A stretch of DNA of 64,000 bases from Haloferax marinisediminis (GTDB lineage Archaea; Halobacteriota; Halobacteria; Halobacteriales; Haloferacaceae): NCBI RefSeq assembly GCF_009674585.1, contig NZ_WKJP01000005.1, positions 124,001-188,000 of the forward strand, given 5' to 3'. Below are positions 44,835 through 53,491 of this stretch, in pieces (position 1 is the first letter of the stretch; every line of letters begins with the position of its first letter). The position numbers were made by a program, and so were the translations under genes. The notes below the pieces were generated by a model. That model made no database searches. It was not told where the DNA came from and saw only the letters and a list, made by a program, of their open reading frames with translations.

Positions 44835-46754
44835 ATGACAATCACCAGTCGCGCTGCCAGCGTCACCGTTGAGGCGCGTAATATCGGAGGAATCGAACAG
44901 ACTCACGTCGAGTTCGAGCCTGGAATTACGATTCTCGTCGGCCGGAACGCTACTAACCGAACGTCGTTCTTACAGGCGTTGATGGCCGCGCTCGGGAGCA
45001 ACCGGGCGTCGCTGAAGGCAGATGCCGACGAAGGTGAGGTGTCACTGACGGTCGGTGACGAGACGTTCACGCGCGTCCTTCGTCGGAAGGGGTCGAACAC
45101 TGTCACGAAGGGTGACCCATATCTCTCTGACCCCGAACTCGCCGACCTCTTCGCATTTTTGTTAGAGTCGAACGAGGCACGCCGGGCCGTCGAACGGGGC
45201 GACGACCTGCGCGAACTCATCATGCGGCCCGTCGACACCACGGGTATCGAAGCCCAAATCACGCAGTTGGAAGCCGAACGGCGAAAACTCGACGAGCGGT
45301 TGCGTGAAGCAGACTCCCTCGACCGGACGATCGCTAACTTAGAGCAACGCGAAGCAGAACTCGACGCGAAAATCGACGATGCTCGCGAGCGTCTCGAAGC
45401 ACTCGAAGCCGAAATCGAGTCCACAGAACAGACCGACACCGGTGACAACGAGGTCCTCGACCGACTCAACGACCTGCGTTCGACGCTCGAGAACGTCCGG
45501 TTCCGTCTCGAAACGGAGCGCCAGAGCCTCGAAGCGCTCCGCGACGACGAGGAAGACATCCGTGAGGCACTGGACGAACTCCCGGACGAGACCACCGACT
45601 CCCCGTCTGAACTCGAATCGAAGCTCTCGAAGCGCCGGGAGCGTGTTCGCGAACTCGAATCACAGATGAACGAGATTCAGAACATCGTCCGCGTGAACGA
45701 GTCGATGCTCACCGGTGGGAACCGTGGTGTCACGAACGCGCTTCGGAGTGAAGACGCCGGTGGCAGCGTCACGGACCAACTGCTCGGTGGTGACGACGTC
45801 GTCTGTTGGACGTGTGGGTCCGAAGTCTCCGCAGAGACCATCGAGGCGACGGTCGAGCACCTCGAAGATTACCGTGCGTCCCTCGCTGCCGACCGACGAG
45901 AAACACGCGAAGAGATAGACGACCTCTCGGCACGACTGGACACCATCGAGGAGCGCCGAAGTCGCCGTCGAGAGCTCTCTTCTCGACTCGAACAGACTGT
46001 CGCAGAGCGCGAAGAGACGCTCGACCGAATCGCCGACCTCGAATCACGCCAGGACGAACTCCGTGAGGAGATTACGACGGTCGAAGCGAAAGCCGAGGAC
46101 GTCGACGACGAGACTGACGAGTTGGTCGAACTTCACTCGAAAGCGAACCGTGCAGAACTCGAACGCGAGCGACTCGAGACTGAGCGAGAGCGCGTCCGTG
46201 AGCAGTTAGACGAAGCGCAGAACCGACAGGACGAACTCGCCGACCACGAACGCCGCCGGTCGGAAATCGGTGACGAGATTCAGGAACTTCGCGGCCGTAT
46301 CGACCGAATCGAGGCCGACGCCGTCGAGGCGTTCAACGACCACATGGAACGGGTGCTCGACATCCTCCAGTACGAAAATATCGAACGCGTCTGGATAGAG
46401 CGCGTCCGCCGACAGACGTCCGGGCGTGGACAGTCACAGGACCAGAGCCAGTTCAATCTCCACATCGTCAGGCAGACCGAGTCGGGTTCTGTCTACGAAG
46501 ACACCGTCGACCACCTCTCAGAGAGTGAACGGGAGGTCATCGGCCTCGTGTTCGGTCTCGCCGGCTACCTCGTCCACGACGTGGCTGAACAACTTCCGTT
46601 CATGCTCTTGGACTCGCTGGAGGCAATCGACTCCGAGCGAATCGCTGCGCTCGTCGAGTACATCCACGAGCACGCCGAGTACGTCGTCGTCGCACTGCTC
46701 CCCGAAGACGCATCTGCCCTCGACGACGGACACACGAGAATCACAGAGATTTAA
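44835..46754 (+). CDS. archaea-specific SMC-related ATPase with zinc hook
   Basis: 639 residues. An N-terminal ATPase half has a degenerate P-loop, LVGRNATNRTSFL at 35-47: Arg42 replaces the usual Lys of GxGKS. Long coiled coils (about 140-300 and 335-500) flank a hook CWTC at 324-327 resembling the Rad50 zinc hook. The C-terminal ATPase half has the signature LSESEREVIGLVF and the Walker B-like FMLLDSLEAID at about 589-599, with Ser where the catalytic Glu normally follows the Asp. Rad50 and SMC relatives bridge DNA or bind other filaments. In haloarchaea these proteins occur next to RdfA, as here, and one copy is linked with cell shape. ATPase activity is uncertain given the altered residues. 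Confidence 0.82.
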   Translation: MTITSRAASVTVEARNIGGIEQTHVEFEPGITILVGRNATNRTSFLQALMAALGSNRASLKADADEGEVSLTVGDETFTRVLRRKGSNTVTKGDPYLSDPELADLFAFLLESNEARRAVERGDDLRELIMRPVDTTGIEAQITQLEAERRKLDERLREADSLDRTIANLEQREAELDAKIDDARERLEALEAEIESTEQTDTGDNEVLDRLNDLRSTLENVRFRLETERQSLEALRDDEEDIREALDELPDETTDSPSELESKLSKRRERVRELESQMNEIQNIVRVNESMLTGGNRGVTNALRSEDAGGSVTDQLLGGDDVVCWTCGSEVSAETIEATVEHLEDYRASLAADRRETREEIDDLSARLDTIEERRSRRRELSSRLEQTVAEREETLDRIADLESRQDELREEITTVEAKAEDVDDETDELVELHSKANRAELERERLETERERVREQLDEAQNRQDELADHERRRSEIGDEIQELRGRIDRIEADAVEAFNDHMERVLDILQYENIERVWIERVRRQTSGRGQSQDQSQFNLHIVRQTESGSVYEDTVDHLSESEREVIGLVFGLAGYLVHDVAEQLPFMLLDSLEAIDSERIAALVEYIHEHAEYVVVALLPEDASALDDGHTRITEI

Positions 46755-47138
46755 TTTCGGAGTCACAGTTCCCTGTTGCTGATTGTATTTTGTTCTGATA
46801 TCGACAACCTTTGTGGGATTTTGCATCCTGTGTGTTCGAAACGCGGAATAAATACAAAGAACACGATTTATTCGGATGGCCGAGCGAGTGGATGTCGAGT
46901 CGTACAGTTTCGTCCTGCTTCACGCGGTGTCACTCATCATCTCAGGTCGGGGGCGTTCGGTAGGCGTTCGTTGGTGGACAGACTGCGATTGCCTGCTGGA
47001 GCGCGCGAGAGTCGACTCCGTGAGGTACTTGTCTCACAGAAAACAGCTGTTGCGTGGTTCGTAGTTTGTGAACCGGGTTGGACTGTCCCTACAGAGTGAC
47101 GTGGTGTTACGAATGTAGGCGTGTAACGGGGTGGGGGT
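46755..47138. other. gap with one small open frame
   Basis: 384 bases between the SMC-related gene and the IclR gene, which are convergent. One frame (46876-47064, 62 codons) is preceded by aataaatac at about 46847-46855 at a leaderless distance, but its product (MAERVDVESYSFVLLHAVSL) resembles nothing I know. I regard it as doubtful. Confidence 0.4.
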
Positions 47139-47954
47139 TCAGCTGAACGTCGGGAACTCGTCGTCCGACTCTTCCATATTGACGTTCACCTCGATGACGT
47201 TCGCGGTGTTGACGACGCTCTCGATGAGTTTCTCGTGGTACTCTGGCTGCTTCATCCGGCGAACAGGCCCGGAGACGCTGATAGACCCGAGCACGCGGCC
47301 GTGTCGGTTCGTCACCGGGGCGCCGATTGCTTGCAGGCCTTTTATTTCCTCTTCGTCGTTGAGTGAGTATCCACACTCACGAATCGTCTCTAACTCGTCG
47401 AAGAGTTCGTCTCGGTCGGTTATCGTCTCCTCTGTCTTTGCCGGAAGTCCGTACTGGTCGATAATCCAGTCGACGCGTTCGCGTGGGAGGTGTGCCAAGA
47501 TGGCTTTGCCCGTCGCCGAGAAGTGCAGGTAGTCTGCTCGTTGGAGTTTGTTCACCTGATAGTCGCTCCCGACGGCCGTCTCACCGCTCACCTTGTACAG
47601 GTTGATACCCAAGCCGTGCTGTTCGGTGGCCAGATGAGCGTACTCACCGGTCTTCTCGGCGAGTTCTTCGATCTCTGGCTTTCCGATACGGTAGAGGATG
47701 TTCTGGTACCGGACGTACTCGCCCACGAGGAGGAACTGGAGCGAGAGTTGATACGTGTCGCCTTCTTTGACGACGAACTTCTCCGCACGGAGCGTACTCA
47801 GGTAGTTGTACACGACGCTCTTCGAGAGGTCGAGGTGATTTGCTAACTCGGTCACCCTCGCGCCGTCTAACTCTTCGAGCGCCCGAACTACGTCGAACGC
47901 GCGAGACACCGTCTTGAGGGTCCGCGGCGAACCGTTCGTGCGTTCGTCGGTCAT
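47139..47954 (-). CDS. IclR family transcriptional regulator
   Basis: 271 residues. The N-terminal winged helix (KTVSRAFDVVRALEELDGAR, VTELANHLDLSKSVVYNYLS) is followed by a GAF-like effector domain with HFSATGKAILAHLPRE, CGYSLNDEEEIKGLQAIGAP and SISVSGPVRRM. The family binds small carboxylates or catabolites and controls nearby catabolic genes. It lies beside the M20 amidohydrolase and the peptide-type ABC transporter and is the likely regulator of that module. An inverted repeat just before its start could be a self-binding site. Confidence 0.87.
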   Translation of the reverse strand: MTDERTNGSPRTLKTVSRAFDVVRALEELDGARVTELANHLDLSKSVVYNYLSTLRAEKFVVKEGDTYQLSLQFLLVGEYVRYQNILYRIGKPEIEELAEKTGEYAHLATEQHGLGINLYKVSGETAVGSDYQVNKLQRADYLHFSATGKAILAHLPRERVDWIIDQYGLPAKTEETITDRDELFDELETIRECGYSLNDEEEIKGLQAIGAPVTNRHGRVLGSISVSGPVRRMKQPEYHEKLIESVVNTANVIEVNVNMEESDDEFPTFS

Positions 47955-48382
47955 AGTTTCGGTCGTCGCCCCGAAACCATAGTTGTTTGTATTTCACGAA
48001 CTCTTTACTACAGCGATGTGGCCTCTTACCCGCTGATTTGGTCATCTACAGGCCCTCAGTGAAACCTACAGAAGTGAAAACGAGCAGCTTGTGTCTTCTG
48101 ACTGGTGCATGTTCCCGATACAGCATTCTGTTTTCATTCTGTAAACGAAGCCTTCTGAGTGCTCTCGTTACGACGTGCACTCCGACTCGGTGGGGACACT
48201 CTCGGGGCCGACGAACTCACACACCTCTCGTTCAGACAGGTGTGTCGAACACGGTCGATTCACGAACAGTCGAATCGCGAATGAACAGAAAAGTGGCGTG
48301 TGACAATCGGCAGCAGATGGTTGTGAGCGGTGTCGACAGCGAGCCGAGACTATTCGACTGTTCAGCTTCGCCAGTTATCCGA
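47955..48382. other. regulatory gap between IclR and amidohydrolase
   Basis: 428 bases with no gene visible. It has two short inverted repeats: gtttcgg and ccgaaac at 47956-47977, and acacacct and aggtgtgt at 48219-48245 (11-base spacer). Both are candidate regulator sites. Confidence 0.45.
47956..47977. promoter_or_regulatory. inverted repeat at IclR start
   Basis: A 7-base inverted repeat, gtttcgg at 47956-47962 and ccgaaac at 47971-47977, directly precedes the ATG of the IclR gene (47954). It is placed for autoregulation. Confidence 0.4.
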
Positions 48383-49630
48383 CTATTCGGTCGCCAGTTT
48401 GGCGAGCGCACCTGCGAGGACCTGTGTCGCCTCGGCGCAGTCCTCCCAGTCGGTCCACTCGCGTGGGTTGTGAGAGATTCCATCTCGTGACGGTGCGAAG
48501 AGGAGCGCCGCATCGGTGACTTCTGCGACGTGCATCGTGTCGTGGCCCGCACCAGAGTGGAGGTCGAGTGTTTCGAGATTTGCGTCTGCACCGGCGTCGT
48601 GGAGCGCATCGCGACAGCGGTCACTCATCTCGACTGGCTGTCGGTCCCACGGATGTTCGAGCGTCGTCTCGACGGGGCGTTCGTCTTCGATACGGTCGAG
48701 GCTTGCCTGGGCTTCCTCGATGATGTACTCGATGGAGTCGTAGTCGACGTCGCGGATGTCGACTGTCAGTGTCACCTTCCCCGAGATGACGTTGGGCGCG
48801 TTCGGCGACACGTTGAGCTTTCCGACGGTACCGACTGCCGTTTCGGAGCGTTCGGTGCGCTCGTTCGTCGCCTGCTCGACGTCCAGGACGAATTCGCTGG
48901 CTGCGGCGAGGGCATCGGAGCGGTCACCCATGAGTGTCGACCCGGCGTGGTCGGCCTCACCGGTTATCTCGACGGAACATCGGGAGAGGCCGACGATGCT
49001 CGTAACGACTCCAGCGGGGACGTTCGCGTCTTCGAGTCGCTCCGATTGCTCGATGTGAAGTTCTATCCACGAATCCCACTCGGCGGCGTCGATTCGGTCT
49101 TCGCCTCGATATCCGATGTCTGCGAGTGCGTCGCCGAGGGGGATTCCGTCTGTATCTTCGATCGAGAGCGCTTCGTCGCTGTCCATCTCGCCGACGGCCA
49201 CGGCCGACCCGATGAGCCCACCACCGAACCGCTGCCCCTCTTCTTCGGTGAAGTTGACGACTTCGACGGGTCGAACGGGTTCGACGCCCGCATCCTGCAT
49301 CGCTCGGATACTTTCGAGGCCTGCGTAGACCCCGAGTGGACCATCGAAGATTCCTCCCTCTGGGACGGAGTCGAGGTGGCTTCCGGTCGCAACTGGTGCT
49401 GCATCCGGGTCTGCGCTTTCGGGGACCCAGCGACCAGCGATGTTTCCGACTTCGTCGATGTAAATAGAGAGACCAGCGTCTCGAAGTCGCTCACAGAAGA
49501 ACTCTCTCGCTCGTCGGTCCGCTTCACTCCCAGTGAGTACCGTCCGCCCACGTCCTTCGCCCGTGGGGATGGCACCGAACTCCGCGTTCGACTCGATGTC
49601 ACTGCGGAGTCGCTGCTGATTGACTCGCAT
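48383..49630 (-). CDS. M20 family N-carbamoyl-amino acid hydrolase-like amidohydrolase
   Basis: 415 residues starting MRVNQQRLRSDIESNAEF at 49630; the open frame extends upstream but that part would overlap the ABC transporter gene in the other direction and looks noncoding. Metal ligands appear in ATGSHLDSVPEGGIFDGPLG and NFTEEEGQRFGGG, then the dimerisation-domain motif HAGSTLMGDRSDAL, LHSGAGHDTMHVAE and DGISHNPREW. This is the allantoate amidohydrolase/beta-ureidopropionase/N-carbamoyl-L-amino-acid hydrolase group. It removes a carbamoyl or ureido group in the cytoplasm. Together with hyuAB it could complete hydantoin breakdown. It is divergent from the transporter. Confidence 0.85.
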   Translation of the reverse strand: MRVNQQRLRSDIESNAEFGAIPTGEGRGRTVLTGSEADRRAREFFCERLRDAGLSIYIDEVGNIAGRWVPESADPDAAPVATGSHLDSVPEGGIFDGPLGVYAGLESIRAMQDAGVEPVRPVEVVNFTEEEGQRFGGGLIGSAVAVGEMDSDEALSIEDTDGIPLGDALADIGYRGEDRIDAAEWDSWIELHIEQSERLEDANVPAGVVTSIVGLSRCSVEITGEADHAGSTLMGDRSDALAAASEFVLDVEQATNERTERSETAVGTVGKLNVSPNAPNVISGKVTLTVDIRDVDYDSIEYIIEEAQASLDRIEDERPVETTLEHPWDRQPVEMSDRCRDALHDAGADANLETLDLHSGAGHDTMHVAEVTDAALLFAPSRDGISHNPREWTDWEDCAEATQVLAGALAKLATE

Positions 49631-49870
49631 ACTGGCCGAGTCGTAACTAACCCTATTTACATATTTGGGAACTGGAAAAATGTGCGCAGTTACTCGGCGG
49701 GCCGTCCTCGACGAATTGAGGGGCGACTCGTCGTGAAGAATGGGCGCTGATTGGGGAGCCAGAGAAGTGTGCTGGAATCGGACAGAATTCCACATCTCTT
49801 TGACAATTGGCTGGAATGTATTCTCACTGAACAGTTCTGGCCGGGAATGGTCGAATACACCGCAGCAACC

Positions 49871-49884
49871 AAAATTTTTATCAC
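49871..49884 (+). promoter_or_regulatory. TATA-like box for ABC transporter operon
   Basis: aaaatttttatcac is centred about 29 bases before the ATG at 49909, the best match for a leaderless promoter of the transporter operon. Confidence 0.55.
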
Positions 49885-49908
49885 ACATTAGTGGATTTGG
49901 GGTTCTAT

Positions 49909-51591
49909 ATGCAAGAGAATGACAAGGGGACCGAATCTCCCGATAGCAGCGGCGATGGTTCGATCCGTGGCCGTTTCGACCGCCGTACCTTCCTCGGCGC
50001 AGCAGCGACGACGGGCGCTGCAGCACTCGCAGGATGTACCGGTGGCAGCGACGATGGCGGCGAATCCGGTGGAGACTCTGGCAGTTCGGGCGGCAGCGGA
50101 GGTTCCAGCGACGACGACACCGAAACGGCCGAGGCAAGTGGCGGCAAGCAAGGTGGCACGCTCCAGTGGGGCGGTGCAGTTCCGGTTCAGGGTCTCGACC
50201 CTCACATCGACACCTCCGCGGCGTCGAAGCGCGTCCTCGAGAACATCTACGAGGAAGTCGTCGCGCTGCAGGACGACTACTCCATCAAGCCGCATCTCGC
50301 GAAGTCGTTCGACCAGTCGGACGACAACACGCTCCTGACGTTCGAACTCCGTGAGGGTGTCAAATTCCACAACGGCAAGGAGATGACCTCCGAAGACGTG
50401 CTCGCGAGTTACGAGCGCGTTCAGAACGGCGACTACCTCGCCACGGGATTCTTCGAGTTCGTCGAGGAACTCCGCGCCCCCGACGACTACACCTTCGAGA
50501 TTCAGCTCACCGAACCCTTCGCACCCTTCCTCGCGAAGATGGCGACGGCGGAACTCTCTGTCATGCCGGCCGAGAACGCCGCGAAGGACATGGTCGAGAC
50601 TCCCATCGGAACGGGCCCGTACAAGTTCGATAGCCGTGAAATCGAGACCTCGTTCACGATGGTTCGCAACGAGGACTACTGGGGGACCTCCGACGAGGAC
50701 GGCCCGTTCATCGAGGAAATCGTCAAGAGCGAGATTCCGGACCCGAGCGTCCGTCTCCAGTCGTTCCTCGCCGGCGAGTACGACTTCATCAACGGCATCG
50801 CGCCGAAGGACGTCTCTCGCGTCGAACAGGCACCTGACGTGCGCTTCGAGAAGCAGTTCCCCAAGTCGCTCGTCTACCTGGGAATGAACTGTGACGTGGC
50901 ACCTTTCGACAACAAGGACGCCCGCATCGCACTCGACTACGCCATCGACAAGGAGAAGGTCGCCGAAGCGGCTCTCTACGGCACCGGTGAGACCACTGCG
51001 TCCCCTGCAGCACCCGGAAGCCCATGGGTCAACCCTGACGTCGAACCGCGTCCACGTGACCTCGAAAAGGCACAGGAACACCTCGACGCCGCCGGCATGT
51101 CTGACGGTTACACGGCGACGTTCAAGATTCCGCAGTCCTACCCGACGCAGGTGCAGGCCGCAGAGGTCATCGCGGCCGACGCCGCCGAAGTGGGAATCAA
51201 TCTCGAAATCCAGCAGATCACGTGGAGTACGTGGCTCTCGGACGTCTACTCGAAGCGTGACTTCCAGGCGACGACGAGTTCCTACCTCGCACTGTGGTAC
51301 CCCGACGTGTCGTTCTACAAGTTCCTGCACCCCAACGGTGCGTTCTTCTTCACCAACTGGGTGAACGAGGACTACAACGCACTCGTCGAGGAAGCGCGTA
51401 CCATCTACGACGAAGACGAGCGCGCGGAGCTCTACCACGAGGCGACGCAGATTCTCCACGACGAACGTGCCGGTCACATGTTCCTGTGGTGGCAACCGAG
51501 CCTGTACGGTGCAGCCTCGCAGTACAAGGGTGACATCGGTGCACCCGACGGGTCGACGCTGCAGTTCTCCGACAACTGGCTCGACCGCTAA
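49909..51591 (+). CDS. ABC transporter solute-binding protein, family 5
   Basis: 560 residues from the ATG at 49909. RRTFLGAAATTGAAALAGC has Tat RR at 25-26 and lipobox Cys43, so the mature protein is anchored outside the membrane. A Gly/Ser/Asp-rich linker precedes the family 5 core: GVKFHNGKEMTSEDVLASYE, TPIGTGPYKF, then the C-terminal half with ARIALDYAIDKEKVAEAALY and EVGINLEIQQITW. It binds dipeptides, oligopeptides or similar compounds, and hands them to the permeases encoded next. Given the amidohydrolase nearby, an N-carbamoyl or other modified amino compound is possible. It is the first gene of the operon. Confidence 0.9.
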   Translation: MQENDKGTESPDSSGDGSIRGRFDRRTFLGAAATTGAAALAGCTGGSDDGGESGGDSGSSGGSGGSSDDDTETAEASGGKQGGTLQWGGAVPVQGLDPHIDTSAASKRVLENIYEEVVALQDDYSIKPHLAKSFDQSDDNTLLTFELREGVKFHNGKEMTSEDVLASYERVQNGDYLATGFFEFVEELRAPDDYTFEIQLTEPFAPFLAKMATAELSVMPAENAAKDMVETPIGTGPYKFDSREIETSFTMVRNEDYWGTSDEDGPFIEEIVKSEIPDPSVRLQSFLAGEYDFINGIAPKDVSRVEQAPDVRFEKQFPKSLVYLGMNCDVAPFDNKDARIALDYAIDKEKVAEAALYGTGETTASPAAPGSPWVNPDVEPRPRDLEKAQEHLDAAGMSDGYTATFKIPQSYPTQVQAAEVIAADAAEVGINLEIQQITWSTWLSDVYSKRDFQATTSSYLALWYPDVSFYKFLHPNGAFFFTNWVNEDYNALVEEARTIYDEDERAELYHEATQILHDERAGHMFLWWQPSLYGAASQYKGDIGAPDGSTLQFSDNWLDR

Positions 51592-51632
51592 CCCCGGTTC
51601 GACCCCACAATTTCAATACATAATTTCATACA

Positions 51633-52592
51633 ATGTCGATGTACAACTACGTCTTCCGGCGCGTTGGCTTCATGGCGGTGACGCTGTTCTTCGTCACGCT
51701 CATCGCCTTCGCCGTCACCAACATCCTCCCTGGTGACGTGGCCCTCCTCATCTTGGGCCCCAACGCGACCGAGCAGTCGCTCGAAGCGCTCCAAACTCAA
51801 CTGGGACTCAACCGCCCGCTGTACGTGCAGTACATCGACTGGGTCCTCGGGCTTCTTCAGGGGAACATGGGCGAATCACTGCGATTCGGCGAACCCGTGT
51901 CGGCGCTCATCGCCGAGCGCCTGCCCCGTTCGCTGATGCTGGCAGTCGCGGCGACGTTCGTCGCCGTCGTGCTGTCGATTCCGCTCGGCGTCTACGCCGC
52001 AATCAACCAGAACGAGGCGCCCGACGTGACCGCGTCGATGTTCGCCTTCGTCGGCATCTCGATGCCCATCTTCCTCTGGGGGCTGGTGTTCATCTTGGTG
52101 TTCGCCGTTTGGCTCAATCTCTTCCCGACCGGCGGGTATGTTTCACCGAGTGAGGACCTCGTCGGGTCGCTCACTCGACTCGTCCTCCCCGCGGGAGCGA
52201 TGGGCTTCGCACTCACCGCGTACATCATGCGGATGACCCGGTCGTCGATGCTCGAAGTGTTGAGCGAGGAGTACATCAACCTCGCGCGTGCGAAGGGGAT
52301 GAGCCAACGCGTCATCGTCCTTCGGCACGCACTCAAGAACGCTGTCATCCCCGTCATAACGGTCATCGCGTTCCAGTTCAGTTACGCGTTCGGCGGGGTC
52401 GTCGTGCTGGAAGAGGTGTTCTTCTGGCCCGGAATCGGCCGGTTGACGTTGACCGCAATTCAGAGCCGCGACATCCCCCTCATTCAGGGGTGTATCGTCG
52501 TGGTCGCACTCATCTACATGTTCTCGAACTTTGCCGCAGACTTGCTGTACGCGTACTTCGACCCGCGTATCCGCTACGGAGGTGACGACTAA
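51633..52592 (+). CDS. ABC transporter permease, DppB-like
   Basis: 319 residues with six membrane helices. It starts MSMYNYVFRRVGFMAVTLFF. The cytoplasmic EAA loop reads YINLARAKGMSQRVIVLRHA, then LKNAVIPVITVIAFQFSYAF and a loop VVVLEEVFFWPGIGRL, all typical of DppB/OppB. It forms the membrane pore with the next gene's product. It starts 42 bases after the binding-protein stop, and its TAA shares one base with the ATG of the next permease. Confidence 0.9.
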   Translation: MSMYNYVFRRVGFMAVTLFFVTLIAFAVTNILPGDVALLILGPNATEQSLEALQTQLGLNRPLYVQYIDWVLGLLQGNMGESLRFGEPVSALIAERLPRSLMLAVAATFVAVVLSIPLGVYAAINQNEAPDVTASMFAFVGISMPIFLWGLVFILVFAVWLNLFPTGGYVSPSEDLVGSLTRLVLPAGAMGFALTAYIMRMTRSSMLEVLSEEYINLARAKGMSQRVIVLRHALKNAVIPVITVIAFQFSYAFGGVVVLEEVFFWPGIGRLTLTAIQSRDIPLIQGCIVVVALIYMFSNFAADLLYAYFDPRIRYGGDD

Positions 52593-53491
52593 TGGCAACC
52601 GAACAAGAGACCGACGAAAGCAAGCCACTCATCTCGCAGTCGCAACGCGAACGAATGGCGCGCTTCGTCCGGAAGTTCCGGAGCAACACGAAGGCGATGC
52701 TCGGCTTTACCATCGTGGTGATGCTCGTGCTCGTCGCCATCTTCGCGCCCGTCATCGCTCCGTACTCGATAGAAGCGACGAACATCGAAGACCGGTCACA
52801 GCCCCCGTCGGTCGAACACCCGTTCGGAACCGACGACCTCGGACGTGACATATTCAGCCGCGTCGTCATGGGAAGTCGCATCTCGCTGTACGTTGGCTTC
52901 GGTGCCATCTCCGGTGCGCTCGCCGTCGGTGCCGTCATCGGTGTCGTCGCCGGGTACGCCGGGGGGTTGACAGACGAGATTCTGATGCGCGTCATGGACG
53001 CGGCGATGGCGTTCCCGCCGGTGCTCCTCGCACTGACGTTGCTCGTCGTGCTAGGTCCGGAGTTGAGTAACGTCATCATCGCGCTCGCGTTCGTCTATAC
53101 ACCGTACATCGCTCGCGTGTCGCGGAGTGCGGCGCTGGCCGAGCGCAACGAGGCGTACGTCGAGGCGGCCGTCGCCCGTGGCGAGAGCGACTCGCGCATC
53201 GTCTTCAGCGAGGTGTTCCCGAACTGTACGGCACCCATGCTGGTGCAGGGGTCGCTCAACATCTCGTTCGCCATTCTCGCGGAGGCGAGTCTGTCGTTCC
53301 TCGGTCTCGGTGCACAGCCACCGAAGCCCTCGTGGGGACTGATGATTAACACGGGCCGCGGTTTCATGGAGACTGCACCGTGGATGCTGCTGTTCCCCGC
53401 GCTGGCTATCGGTATCGCCGTCGTCGGATTCAACATGCTCGGTGACGGCCTGCGCGACGTTCTCGACCCCAAGGTGGAGGCGATAGAATGA
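52592..53491 (+). CDS. ABC transporter permease, DppC-like
   Basis: 299 residues. A 40-residue cytoplasmic start with [12 protein letters not shown] precedes helix one ([20 protein letters not shown]), and [20 protein letters not shown] is the classic DppC/OppC motif. The EAA loop reads [20 protein letters not shown], followed by [18 protein letters not shown]. Six helices in all. It overlaps the previous gene by one base and the next by four (ATGA), so the operon is translationally coupled. Confidence 0.9.
   Translation: MATEQETDESKPLISQSQRERMARFVRKFRSNTKAMLGFTIVVMLVLVAIFAPVIAPYSIEATNIEDRSQPPSVEHPFGTDDLGRDIFSRVVMGSRISLYVGFGAISGALAVGAVIGVVAGYAGGLTDEILMRVMDAAMAFPPVLLALTLLVVLGPELSNVIIALAFVYTPYIARVSRSAALAERNEAYVEAAVARGESDSRIVFSEVFPNCTAPMLVQGSLNISFAILAEASLSFLGLGAQPPKPSWGLMINTGRGFMETAPWMLLFPALAIGIAVVGFNMLGDGLRDVLDPKVEAIE

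Noticed and set aside
48530-49750. A 406-codon plus-strand frame opposite the M20 amidohydrolase
   Set aside because: The amidohydrolase on the minus strand has all its metal-binding motifs; the opposite frame has none.
49631-50137. An N-terminal extension of the M20 gene to 50137
   Set aside because: It would overlap the transporter gene in the opposite direction, contains no M20 sequence, and the ATG at 49630 fits the family start.
49888-51495. A 535-codon open frame on the minus strand opposite the solute-binding protein
   Set aside because: Antisense frames stay open in GC-rich haloarchaeal genes because of third-base bias. The product has no recognisable motifs and is Val/Arg/Asp/Glu-rich throughout, while the plus-strand gene has clear signal and family motifs.
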